Below, piece after piece: positions 13,801-22,600 of a DNA stretch of 64,000 nucleotides. The notes beneath the pieces were generated by a model. It had not been told where the DNA came from. It did not search any database and saw only the letters and a list, made by a program, of their open reading frames with translations. The position numbers and the translations under genes are program-made. The stretch lies in NCBI RefSeq assembly GCF_000003815.2, contig NC_049990.1:15537381-15601380 (forward strand), written 5' to 3'. Every line of letters starts with the position of its first letter. Position 1 is the first letter of the stretch. Origin of the DNA: Branchiostoma floridae. Taxonomy: Eukaryota; Chordata; Leptocardii; Amphioxiformes; Branchiostomatidae.

Positions 13801-14713
13801 CAATTTTTTAAGCTGGGTACACCAGTGCACCTAATCCAAAAAATGAATTTTGAGCCCTGAACTGCTTTTGCTTCCTTGATAAATAAATCATCCAAGAATG
13901 ACCTGTGTTTCGTTCCCAGATCCATGATGAAGTACTGCCCAGAGAAGACCTGACAGACAAGCAGAAGTCGGTCATTGCTGAAAAAATTGCCGTAAGTCTA
14001 CAACCCTTACATGCAGTGTACAGTTGTATTTCATTTTTTTTTACGAAAAAGCACTTTTATTAAATGTTAGCCATACATTAGAAGTTCAATGTTAGCCATA
14101 CATTAGAAGTTTTAACTTAACACTGTCTGTTTATACCCAATCTCAAGAAGCTATACTGAACAAAATCCGTATTGCTGACAGGCTATTCCTTTCTACAACA
14201 TCTCACCAAAGTTGTACCAATCAACTTTGTAGGAATCTTGTCAAAGACTTCACATGCAGTTGAAGTGTAAAACTAAAAAGGTTTTATGTTCAGTGTGGTT
14301 ATGGTTTCTTCTTAGGTAAACAAAGCTATGATAGCACATACATTGTGTACATTTTATCAGTCTGCAAAGAATCTGTACCTTATTCCTTTTAGCTTAAAAT
14401 TACTTTATGCTGTTTATTAAATTCCTTTAGACGTGTTTTCATCTTTGATGATTTATGGCGTACATCAGCTGTTTTAATTGTAATCTGAGGGACGATATCT
14501 AGGATATGTGATCACTTCCTTAGTAATGTATTACACAATTCAGCTTATGGGCTGCTATGTTTCACAAACAAATCATTCTTTCATTCATTCATTCGTTTAT
14601 TCTTTTCTTTCCAGGTTTGCGACCAGCGACTGGCAGACGGAGGGGACGAATTTCTGCAGCTCATGGACCTGACCTCTGTGATGATGCAGCAGTTCTGTCA
14701 CCCCGGCAACTGA
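1899..14713 (+). CDS. RFC4: Replication factor C subunit 4 (RFC4), 14 coding exons
   Basis: RFC4 is a small subunit of the nuclear RFC clamp loader, an AAA+ ATPase complex that loads PCNA onto primed DNA. Exons: 1899-1965, 2750-2810, 3173-3251, 3749-3828, 4358-4418, 4873-4931, 5299-5368, 5663-5736, 6111-6231, 6864-6989, 8615-8695, 12680-12724, 13920-13991, 14615-14713. All junctions are GT/AG and stay in phase, giving 1095 nt and 364 residues; human RFC4 has 363. Visible motifs: N-terminal MQAFLKG as in human, APWVEKYRP (RFC box II), Walker A GPPGTGKT at 77-84, [12 protein letters not shown], Walker B VILDEAD near 146-152, and sensor/arginine-finger SRC at 191-193. The C-terminal part (exons 10-14) is the collar region. 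The start is fixed by the conserved N-terminus. Exon 12 has only 45 bases. Introns 10-12 are enlarged by transposons; no coding lesion is seen. Confidence 0.97.
2905..3062 (+). repeat. SINE-like fragment in RFC4 intron 2
   Basis: The segment has a tRNA-like region with GTTAGAATCGGGCC followed by CCTTGAAAAAGGCGCTTAACATG, TTTTCCTCACTTTGCTCC and AATGAGTA. The same succession (fast-drop 'CCTTGGGAAAAACACTTTATAC ... CCTCACTCCACCCAGGTG ... ATGGGTAC') recurs at 16.6 kb, so it is a diverged copy of the same dispersed family. Confidence 0.55.
3331..3700. repeat. Diverged copy of the CGACCCTAG repeat in RFC4 intron 3
   Basis: The left part (CCTGTCGACCCTAGAC then a T-run and TTAGAATTTTTATT) matches the tandem array at the right edge of the window (63.6-64.0 kb). 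The right part (GAAACAGGAACTAAAACATT, then CCTAGGCCTTA) matches the same unit in inverted orientation. The intron copy therefore looks like an inverted pair or fold-back relative of that array unit. Confidence 0.5.
4617..4776. repeat. Dispersed repeat, copy 1 (RFC4 intron 5)
   Basis: Shares GTCACACACCAG, ACCTTGACCTTC, TACCAAATA and CACAAATATC in the same order with 39447-39600. It is a diverged dispersed repeat of unknown class with no recognisable coding content. Confidence 0.6.
5838..5952 (+). repeat. tRNA-derived SINE, RFC4 intron 8
   Basis: The head resembles a tRNA pol III promoter: A-box-like TAGCTCAATTGG at 5849-5860 and B-box-like GGTTCCAATT at 5885-5894, preceded by TCTCCCTG. Other copies in this window share GGATGTCCCTGTAGCTCAA. 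The tail continues into GGAAGGGCATTCTGGG, as in the fuller copy at 47.6 kb. It lacks tRNA folding rigor and is not a tRNA gene. Confidence 0.7.
7028..7344. mobile_element. hAT-like MITE (CAGGTTGGGCAAG family), RFC4 intron 10
   Basis: The element starts CAGGTTGGGCAAG and ends CTTGTCCAACCCTG, an imperfect terminal inverted repeat. It is bracketed by a perfect 8-base direct repeat, TTTTGGCT at 7020-7027 and 7345-7352. An 8-base target duplication with CAGG/CCTG termini is characteristic of the hAT superfamily. At 317 bases it has no transposase. Copies of the same family lie at 49.3 kb and, more diverged, at 30.3 kb. Confidence 0.85.
7353..8614. other. RFC4 intron 10 remainder, A+T-rich
   Basis: No exon or recognisable repeat head. 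Short AAAATGGTA-type motifs recur (7672-7912, for example AAAATGGTAGAAAATGGTA), suggesting a degraded simple repeat. Nothing else is supported. Confidence 0.4.
8722..9322 (+). mobile_element. Internally deleted mariner-type element with transposase remnant
   Basis: Terminal inverted repeats of about 32 bases (CGAGGGGTGTTCAATAAGTA at the left; the right end is its near-complement, ending TTGAACGCCCCTCA) are flanked by TA dinucleotides, the Tc1/mariner target signature. Inside, about 8990-9150 encodes a remnant of the transposase N-terminal helix-turn-helix region ([12 protein letters not shown], then SAPRPG), and 9140-9249 encodes the C-terminal end ([14 protein letters not shown], ending in TAA). 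The catalytic middle is missing and frames are broken, so it cannot encode an active enzyme. It lies in RFC4 intron 11. Confidence 0.88.
9415..9586 (-). repeat. tRNA-derived SINE, minus orientation
   Basis: Read on the minus strand: GGAGATGTCCCCGTGGCTCAAC (A-box-like), then GGTTCGAGTC (B-box-like), then a tail with a short ATGTAAAATGGGG stretch. It is the same family as 47.6 and 61.7 kb. Confidence 0.7.
9747..12597. mobile_element. Putative 2.85-kb TA-flanked element filling RFC4 intron 11
   Basis: A perfect 12-base inverted repeat (TTTTCACTCCGC at 9747-9758; GCGGAGTGAAAA at 12586-12597) is flanked on both outer sides by TA. The left end is also a hairpin: ATTTTCACTC, GCGTACC, GGTACGC and GAGTGAAAAT fold on each other (9746-9786). 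No transposase is recognised. The core contains a promoter-like cluster and splice-donor-like sites (separate entry). The long, short-TIR structure is consistent with a non-autonomous DNA transposon, but the boundaries rest only on the 12-base repeat and TA flanks. Confidence 0.5.
10170..10431 (+). promoter_or_regulatory. Promoter-like motif cluster inside RFC4 intron 11
   Basis: In about 260 bases there are two perfect CArG boxes (CCATATATGG at 10181-10190 and 10217-10226), an E-box CACGTG (10200-10205), a CRE-like TGACGTAA (10246-10253), two opposed CCAAT boxes (ATTGG at 10340-10344; CCAAT at 10360-10364), a TATA-like TACATATATG (10398-10407) about 35 bases further on, and a strong donor GTAAGT at 10431. 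The spacing is that of a compact pol II promoter reading rightward. A second donor-like site after an ATG (ATGCCGCG|GTAAGT, about 10580-10592) follows a plausible acceptor at about 10545. No downstream coding exon was recognised. Confidence 0.45.
12786..12905 (+). repeat. Dispersed repeat with GCCCTGGGCCACACA core, copy 1
   Basis: The core GTAGCCCTGGGCCACACA, followed by CACTACAGCAGGAAGCTAGTCC and ACTGGTAGTGGT, recurs at 55311-55432 and 62683-62800. Family class unknown. It lies in RFC4 intron 12. Confidence 0.7.
13496..13859 (-). mobile_element. hAT-like MITE (GGGCTCGAAAT family), RFC4 intron 12
   Basis: Ends GGGCTCGAAAT and TTTGAGCCCTG form inverted termini, and AACTGCT occurs directly on both sides (13489-13495, 13860-13866), close to the 8-base duplication of hAT elements. 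Subterminal GGTGCACC/GTGCACCC motifs repeat many times. It is about 364 bases, non-coding, and the reverse orientation of the copies at 50.2 and 50.8 kb. Confidence 0.82.
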
Positions 14714-15450
14714 CACACCCATCGCCATGGCAACCTGTAACCTTGACAACTGATGCTTTAGATACTACAAGAAGAAACTGATCTTTTATGAATGAAGGCA
14801 ATTTTAGATGTCCAATAGGAGACATTGTAAGACAAAGTCATACTGAAGACAATTCCAATAGAAAAAACAACCGTTTCTAAAATCATATCCAGTTGCTTGA
14901 GTAACTGCTTTTTTGGCATATCTTATTACCTGGATGTCTAATCTTTATCGACGAACCTTTGGTAACACTTACGACAGGCTCATTGACTTGCTAAGTGATT
15001 AAAATTTGTGTGACCCTCTACAAGGAATCCCTCATTGTTTTTGTTGATCTGAAAAGATACATTTGTACTATAAAATGAATTTGTAACTGTTGCCATTGCA
15101 ACTGATGAGGGAGGGCAGTCAAAATTAGATTGTGATCCAAAGTATAAATATACATGTATAGGCCTCAACTTTACTGTTACACAGATATAACAACCCTATC
15201 TGCACTAGGTGTAGGAATAGACCTTCCTTGAATGCTCTTTACCTTTTGAAAGACTCTCATTGGTATTGGTACAATATGTGAAAAATGCATAAACTGTAAG
15301 TGTAGATTTCTACCATTATACATGTATACCCACAGTTTACTTGGGTTTTCGAAGAGTCTACTATATGCAACATTCCTTGTAATAAAAAACAGAGACAAAA
15401 AGAGTGTACACTTTTATTGGAGTTACTTTATTGCACAACAGTTGGATAAG
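14714..15450 (+). other. RFC4 3' untranslated region and probable polyadenylation site
   Basis: No coding content after the RFC4 stop. A canonical AATAAA at 15381-15386 is followed by TGTGTACACTTTT, a reasonable downstream element, so the transcript may end near 15.4 kb. Just beyond, TTTATT occurs twice (about 15412, 15427), i.e. AATAAA on the minus strand, but no minus-strand gene is seen to use it. Confidence 0.5.
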
Positions 15451-16573
15451 ATACATTGTACATCATATAAAGTATAGCAACTGCTATTTTATATATCAGT
15501 GGTAGGATACCAAACTACTCTACAAGAGACTATGTTTATGGGATGTCATGAGACTGAAGGGAGTCTTTGATTTCTGTTAGCTTGGGCCAAGGAAAAAAAT
15601 GTTTCTGTGGTTACCTAAGTAGATAAGCTGATAAGAAACATCTTTTCCTCATCTGTTGAAACATCTGTTGCAACAGAAACAGAAAGATCCACCAAACCTA
15701 CCCCCCCCCCTGATGCCTTTCAGTGTTGCATTTTGATACTGTTTTTGTCCAATCACTATGAGTGAAATCTAGAAAAAATGTACCCCGATACCATATACCT
15801 ATTTCTTTTCAAGACTGTAAACCAACTCACTATTTTTTCCAAGGTCTTACCAGTGACAAAATATACATTTCCTTTCTATGCATTTCCCTGTGACAGTTGT
15901 TTTTTTGCCGCCCATGTTAGTGTCTTCATATTTCTCTCTAGCATAATCCTCCGTTCCCATGTTAATGATGATTGACAAGCGATCCTCTCACAGTGATCAG
16001 AGCGCTCTTTGCACTGTTAGAGGGACGTGCAAGAAGGGCTCTGGCACTAGGCGAGGTGCCATTCTATTCTGGGAAGACCTGGGATCTAATTGCTCAAAAA
16101 AGATTGGAGAATTCCTCTGTATGAACGCAATTGTCTCTGACAAAAAGACAACGTCAAAGACTGTCTGAAATGTCTGACCATTTTCTAATTTTTATCAAGT
16201 TGCTTGAGTAACTGTTAACTTGTGTATCTTATTACTGGGTTGCCTAACCTGTATCGACGTAAAAGTGTCTTTAATTCGAAAGTCTGTTTCTATCAACATT
16301 TAAGTCTCAAACAAGTGTTTAGGTACTAGTAATATGTATTTGCAGGCTTGCATTCCTGTTGGTTTGTGTTGAAACTGGCACGAGAAAGCGAATGGGCGAC
16401 AGAGATTCGCCTTGTAGGATCTTACAGCGAACCTCAACCGACCACTAGCTCTCACATGCCATACTGGTTTCAGTTGCCACCTAGTCATTTAATGGTGTCT
16501 GTAGTCACCTACAACTGTTGTTCCAAGGGCAGTTTGCGATTTTGCTGTTTCACTTTCAAGATAACGTGTGGCA
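15451..16573. other. Intergenic, no gene recognised
   Basis: Short frames are present, but none has conserved motifs, codon structure or paired splice sites. A poly-C run occurs near 15700. Confidence 0.4.
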
Positions 16574-16860
16574 TTGTGGTGGCATAGCAGTTATGGTATT
16601 TGACCCAAAACCAGAGGTCCATTGTTCGAATCCCCTAACATGCCACCAATGTTGTGTCCTTGGGAAAAACACTTTATACAACTTTCCTCACTCCACCCAG
16701 GTGTAAAAATGGGTACTTGACTTCGGTTTGAGAAGTAAAAGACAGTGGAAGGAGAGGGCTGGGCTCCACCTTCCAATACCGTACCCTAGACACAGTGGAA
16801 AACAACCCACTGCCCCTACGGCCTCAAAAAGGCTTTGGGACTACCTTTACCAAGGAAACA
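16574..16860 (+). repeat. SINE with tRNA-like head and conserved central domain
   Basis: A B-box-like TTGTTCGAATCCC at about 16622-16634 is followed by CCTTGGGAAAAACACTTTAT, CCTCACTCCACCCAGGTG and ATGGGTACTTGACTT, then a C/G-rich tail (AAGGCTTTGGGACTACC). The order is the same as in the diverged copy at 2.9 kb; partial copies lie near 45.2 kb. Confidence 0.7.
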
Positions 16861-17856
16861 CTGCAGTTACCCTGTGTAAAGTGACAAATGGCTAAGACAG
16901 CATTAACATTGAACAGCGCTAGCTAACACAAACACACATGTTTGTAGATGTTTAAATAGTAGCACAGGAGAACCCAATGACTAGAGGTCCAGCCGTAGGC
17001 TCGGTATCCAGAGTTCACGAGCCACGGTGGGACCACTGGTCCTTACGGTCCTCTAGATCAGATCCTTGGAGAATACCGAAGAACTGGTCTAAAAATGATA
17101 ACAGTGTATTGGTACACTATATAAAACCCTGAGTAGATGTGCTTAGCATATAATTACTATACTGCCCAGTGGGAATCGAAAACAAACAAAACTTGAGAAA
17201 AAAAAGCTTGTTATTACCCGGTGGGCATGGTTTGGAAATGTGACAAGCCCGACTGTGAAAGCAGGTGTGTCCCTTACTGCAGGACCTGGCCTTTGAGGAA
17301 TCAAAATCAAACGAAACTGCAATAAAAAAGCCTGTTATTAAATGGTTGGGCATTGGTTTGGAAATGTGACAAGCACAGCTGTGAATGTTGTGTCTCAATC
17401 TGCCCAGTAGAATCAAAATTCAACAAAACTTGAAAAAAGTCTGTTACTACCTGGTTGGGCATCGGTTTGGAAAAGTCACTGACAACATGTTTGTTTTGTT
17501 GACTTGGAAAACTGGTGTCTCCTTTACTTTAATTCAGTACCTGGCCACAGACTACATTGGCTACGTCTACGTCCCCTAGCCTTTGAAATTCTGACTGAGG
17601 CTTTACCGGTGAGATGATCCACGTTGTGACGAGTTGGTCAGTTGGTCAGCTCGGTGTCCAGTCGTTCAGCCCACCCCTGGGAGCAGTGGTTAGTCGAGGC
17701 TCGTGATGTCACAAAAACACGCGAGTCTCAACCGACCACTGAGCCCAGAGGCAGGGAAAATGTTAGACGGTGCAAAGAAGACATTCTGGTGGTTTTTCGT
17801 TGCTCTGGGAAGCCTCAACTAAAGCAGAAGACAGAAAAAAAGGGCAAACTGTTATG

Positions 17857-19114
17857 AGGGCCCCAATGCCCTTTTCCGTAGAACGTAATCGGCGGTTTTA
17901 ATTCTGCGTACTACGTAGAGAGACCGTTCGAATTCAACGTAGAGCGTTGTCGGTGCATTTTGCGTCGAACGATATTGGCCTCTTTAATTCAACGTATTAC
18001 GTAGAAGCTAACCGGATTTTACCGTAAAACGTAATTCATATGAATTTTTCGTAAAGCGTAATCAAAATTTCATTCAATCTAACTAGTTAACCGGCAAACT
18101 TTACCCGTGAAAATGCAGGAAATTGCGTTTCAAAGGGTCCGGATTTCAAAATTTCGCCGGACCTTCCTTGCGATAGCTCGCCCATTTGGGCACTGGACAT
18201 GGTGAAAATATCTTGCGGAAGCATCGCCACCCAGAAATCTTTTTAACTAGAAATTTCATTGTTGAACTTAGATTAGTTTACAAGCAAAATGTGGCCCTCA
18301 TATGCAGGAAATGATGTTTCAGATGGTCAAGATTTCAATTTTTCTCCAGACAGCCTTTGCGATGGCTTGCGCCTCCGGCGCTCGTCGCCATCAAAAATCT
18401 TTTCTCTGACAGAAATGGCAGCAAACTTGTCCCTCAAAGTGCAGGAAATGGCGTTTCAGAGGGTCCAGATTTCAAAATTTCCCCGACAACCTTATACGAT
18501 GGCTTATGTTTTCGGTGCTCGAAATCTTGAAAAGTATGCTGGGGGCGTTGCCCCTCAGTCAAAATATGTGAATTCTAATAGTAAAATATTCAAATAACTT
18601 AGTCTGTCAGCAAAAGTGCCGTTCAAAATGCAGGAACAACGTTTTTAGAGGTCAAGATTTCACAATTTTCAAGAGGGAGCATTCCCCCAGGCCCCGGACG
18701 CCCCTAGGATTGTTGCGCCTCCGCTTTTGGCGCTTCGAGTGCTGAAAATTACGTCAATAAGAAATTTGCTGTTGCCGCCTCTGGCCATAAAGACGGGTGC
18801 TTTTATATCGCCTTAGTAAAGTTTGAATCTTGTTGATGGAATTGTCAGTTTTGTTTAGATCTCCTCATGTGTTCTGCCGGCGGCGATGGGGAGTTTTGGT
18901 TTGACATTTTGCATCAAGTATCATTAGAGCTTATTGGAAGCTAAATAAACATCGCATTGGCGTAAAAGTTCAGCCAAAAGACGGTTAAGATTTGCATAAT
19001 GCAATTCGTAATTTAGCGTAGAGCGTAAAGAAGCTTCCTGAATTTAGCGTATTACGGTAGCCGGTCCCCCGAATTTAGCGCAGAGCGTTGTCGGGACCCC
19101 CCCATTGGGGCCCT
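17857..19114. mobile_element. hAT-like non-autonomous element with perfect 8-base target duplication
   Basis: The element begins AGGGCCCCAATG and ends CATTGGGGCCCT, perfect 12-base inverted termini. CTGTTATG flanks both sides exactly (17849-17856, 19115-19122). Both ends carry clustered ACGTA/ACGTAG motifs (CGTAGAACGTAAT, CGTATTACGTAG), probably transposase-binding subrepeats. The interior has four diverged direct repeats of about 150 bases, each containing a TGCAGGAAATGGCGTTTCAGA-like stretch, and one related copy lies at 13.15-13.25 kb. No transposase frame is seen. Confidence 0.85.
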
Positions 19115-19122
19115 CTGTTATG

Positions 19123-21280
19123 TTAGTAAGTGGTCAAGGCGTTCTCATGTTCTAAAATAATTTTTTCCTCATACTTTTTTTTTATTTCGCAGACAAAATC
19201 ACGAAGTAGGAAAAGATTCATCAAACGTAGTTGGAAAGTGCTTGGGTAATACTACAGTCACATTTCTAAACCGGCGACCGCCCGGAAATATAAATGAGAC
19301 AAACAAAACAAAGTGTAGTGATGGCACAAGAGGTAGAAGAAGCAGAAAAAGACAACAAAACACACCATGACACCAAAAAATAGTTACGAGCATAATTTTT
19401 GTATATTCATGTATGCATTCGTTTGTGCTTCGTTCCCAAAACAGGTTAGGGTCCCGCTTTGAAAATGTGAATGTGACCCAAGCATACGGTAGAGACCAAT
19501 GTGGTCTGTGCGAGGTCTTCCCCTTTCTGGTTTGCCGAAAAACATCAATGTACAACAATAATTACAGATGATAAAACAATTGAATAGACAAGAACTAATA
19601 AATGAAACAACTTCATGAGAGATGTAACTATCTTGTGAACAATTTTAGGAACAATTTTTAGTGGAATCAGAATTTTACCTTTAGAGAGAATCAGACGATA
19701 CTGAGTGCCCATTTGATGGGATTAAATGGCTGAGCTCGGCTAACGATTTTTAAGCGGGGCACGTTTTAATGGATGGATTAAACCTGCAACAATAGCAAAG
19801 GCCCTGGCCTGGGAACTTGAGGATTTAAGTACTAAACCCCCCTCGGAGGTCTGTGTGTGGATTCCTATATATAGCTGGGTTACGTTGGACCACCTATTAG
19901 TAGTCTCTTTCGCAGGCTTTTAGGAGCGCCGGAGTTAACTTTTGAGGGGAGCGCTAATTCGCGATTTTCAACGTATGGGGCAAGGTTCTTAGCTGGGAAA
20001 ATCGTATGTGCTACCCCGGCCAAAAGCAAATGCGATCCTTCCAGCCTTAAATCCTGGCCCAATATGTTGAAACACGCAAATCAGCGCTCCCCTAAAAAAA
20101 AGCAAAAACGCTCTTGAGAAAGCTGTAAAAGAAACTAATCTATTAGCCTGTTCCACTGATGATTAGGTAAGTTATATACGTTTCAGGCACATTTCTATCC
20201 ATATATATGGTGACAAATTGTTATAGATTCCGGAATGCCAGTGAGTTATGATTATGAGGTTTCTTTTTCCTTCAAACCACTTCTTATTGCCGACTGAGAA
20301 AAAATTGTGGAAGAGCTACGACTTTTTTTTAAATAAGATATCTACTAGGACGGCATAAACAAGCTATATAACTGAGTTTATGATTACTGTGAGTGTTGGA
20401 CCATTGTGAGAATAATGACAAAAGAATAGAAGACATTTCTACAAGATCTAAAAAAAAAACGACGTCAGGCGCGTTTTCTGTCATGTCATGTGTGGGGCGA
20501 TGCTGCAAATTCTGCTGATCATTCTCTAAAATCCTACAAAACGGTCCGTCAGAAAGTTATGGGTAACAGTTTGTTGCACTCGGGCTTTTTGTAACCACTA
20601 TCTAAAAGTCTAGACCTCTATTAGGGGGTGCAAAGCTAAAGTGATACTAGAAGGTAACAAGTGTGCGCACACAACAGGTGCCGATAGCCTAGTAGTCCCA
20701 ACTCATGTACTCCCGATGTCTGTATTCTGCCATGCCACGTGGCCTTGCCAAGTCACAGTTTTTTCGAGACCCTTGTGCATCGAAGGGTAGCAAGACTCCT
20801 TGCTGTTGCAGGTTATAACTTATATCTTCACAGGGATGGATTGTTATCCCTCTGACTTTGTCAATTAAGGACCAACCGAATCTGTTCGGAGCCCGTCCAC
20901 ACGCACCAAAAGCAAGTAAGGACCCAGGCTCTACTAGCACAAAGACCAAAAAGACTGCCGGTGGTCCCGTTATAGTCGATCAATCTGATATCAAATCTCT
21001 TTTCCACCGGGATTTCATAGCTATAGATACCAACAAGCGAGCCTTGTGTTGGTTATCTCTTTTTTGTGTGGCTCAAATAGGGCATATCATGTGGTCTTAG
21101 ATAAATTTTTCGACTGTTGAATGTTGAAGAAGGGCATGCGCTAATATACACACTAGGCAGTTATGTACTTGTTACAACGGTAAAGACATACGTTAAGTTA
21201 TATTATTACAACCAGTAGGTACCCATCTGAGTACGCCCCCTCCTCGAACATCGGACCCCCATTCTACAACCCTTCCGAAA
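19123..21280. other. Intergenic, no gene recognised
   Basis: About 2.2 kb with no recognised exon, RNA gene or transposon boundaries on either strand. Open frames here are short and lack motifs. Confidence 0.4.
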
Positions 21281-21284
21281 GACT

Positions 21285-21402
21285 TATGCAGCTCCAACCA
21301 GTATTCCTTTCCCCGGATTCGAACCGGAGTCTCCCAGTTACAGACTCATTGGAACCAAATTTCACCTGTGAATCCACTACCAATTGAGCTACAGGGACAT
21401 CC
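21285..21402 (-). repeat. tRNA-derived SINE head, minus orientation
   Basis: On the minus strand: GGATGTCCCTGTAGCTCAAT (A-box-like) and CCGGTTCGAATCC (B-box-like, plus strand GGATTCGAACCGG at about 21307-21319). The 5' head is among the best preserved in the window. Confidence 0.75.
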
Positions 21403-22183
21403 AACCTAATATGGCTAGCTGGCCGGAGGATAGAAAAAGAAATTGACAAACACACACCTGTTAGAGTTCTCGCCGGGTCCCCGAAAGAGAAGGGCGCGCA
21501 TAACAGAGAAGGTGGCCTGGTCTCGGCAAACTGCGCACTCAGAATGAAGAATATTCATACGACCGCGTGTGGGAACGAACAGATAGATAACCACACCTAC
21601 AAACGTGCTTACACCAAATGATACTGTTGTAGTCTCGCACAGACTTCACGAAAAAGCCGTCTTTCTCGAAAACGTTCACGAAGCGACTGAGACAAAGCGG
21701 GCGCTCCGCGACACTTTTTATACCCAAAGTCTGTTTACCGAAATAGATGGCAACTTCAGATAACCAAATCCATTGATAATACAGAGTTTTTCATCGAAGC
21801 TTAGCCCACGTAGGTGTCTGCTTAGTGACTATCTGGTGTGATGAGATGAGATGACAATAGGCGGGTATACCGTATATAGGACTGTCTCTGTCTAAACTCC
21901 GCCCACCTGGTGTAATTGACACGCTACAAACTGGTACCATCCGGAACCAAGTGGTGGAGATGTTTAGAAAAGCACCACCTCCGCACTTCAACGAGTTATC
22001 TAATCTCCAAGCAGATGTTAATGTAGAAAATCGCAATGTTTTCTTGTATTCTGGTATCCAAATTTACTGTAGCTCCCGACTTTCTTACTGTCCTCTTCGC
22101 AAATAGTTACTACCTCAATGTATAGAAGCAACTCGGGTTGTCATAATGTGAAGATGACTCCCTGGGAAATGAATGATGAAAGG

Positions 22184-22283
22184 NNNNNNNNNNNNNNNNN
22201 NNNNNNNNNNNNNNNNNNNNNNNNNNNNNNNNNNNNNNNNNNNNNNNNNNNNNNNNNNNNNNNNNNNNNNNNNNNNNNNNNNN
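22184..22283. other. Assembly gap (100 N)
   Basis: Exactly 100 N, a conventional placeholder for a gap of unknown size. It directly abuts the purine tract, so the tract is probably truncated here. Confidence 0.99.
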
Positions 22284-22600
22284 GGGGGAGAGGGAGGGAG
22301 AGAGATGGGGAGGGAGGGGAGAGAGGGAAGGAGAGAGATGGGAAAGAGGGGGAGAGATGGGGAGGGAGCTGAGGGAGAGAGAGGGGAGAGAGGAAGGGAG
22401 AGAGAGGGGAGAGGGAGGGAGAAAGAGGGAGAGAGGGAGGAACAGAGGGCCTGGATGGAGGAAAGGAGAGGGAGGTAGGGAGATGGGAGGGGGAGAGGGG
22501 GAGGGAGATACAGCCGGGGAGGGAGATACAGGGGGAAGGAGAAAGGGAGGGAGAGAAAGAGAGGGAAGGGGAAAGAGGGGGGAGAGAGAAAGAGGGAGGG
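22284..22600 (+). repeat. Purine-rich (GGGAGA)n tract
   Basis: More than 300 bases that are almost purely G and A on the + strand, with GGGAGAGA, GGAGGGA and GAAAGAGGG units. Such mirror-like polypurine runs can form triplex DNA and break sequencing, which explains the neighbouring gap. Translations of the tract are not genes. Confidence 0.95.
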
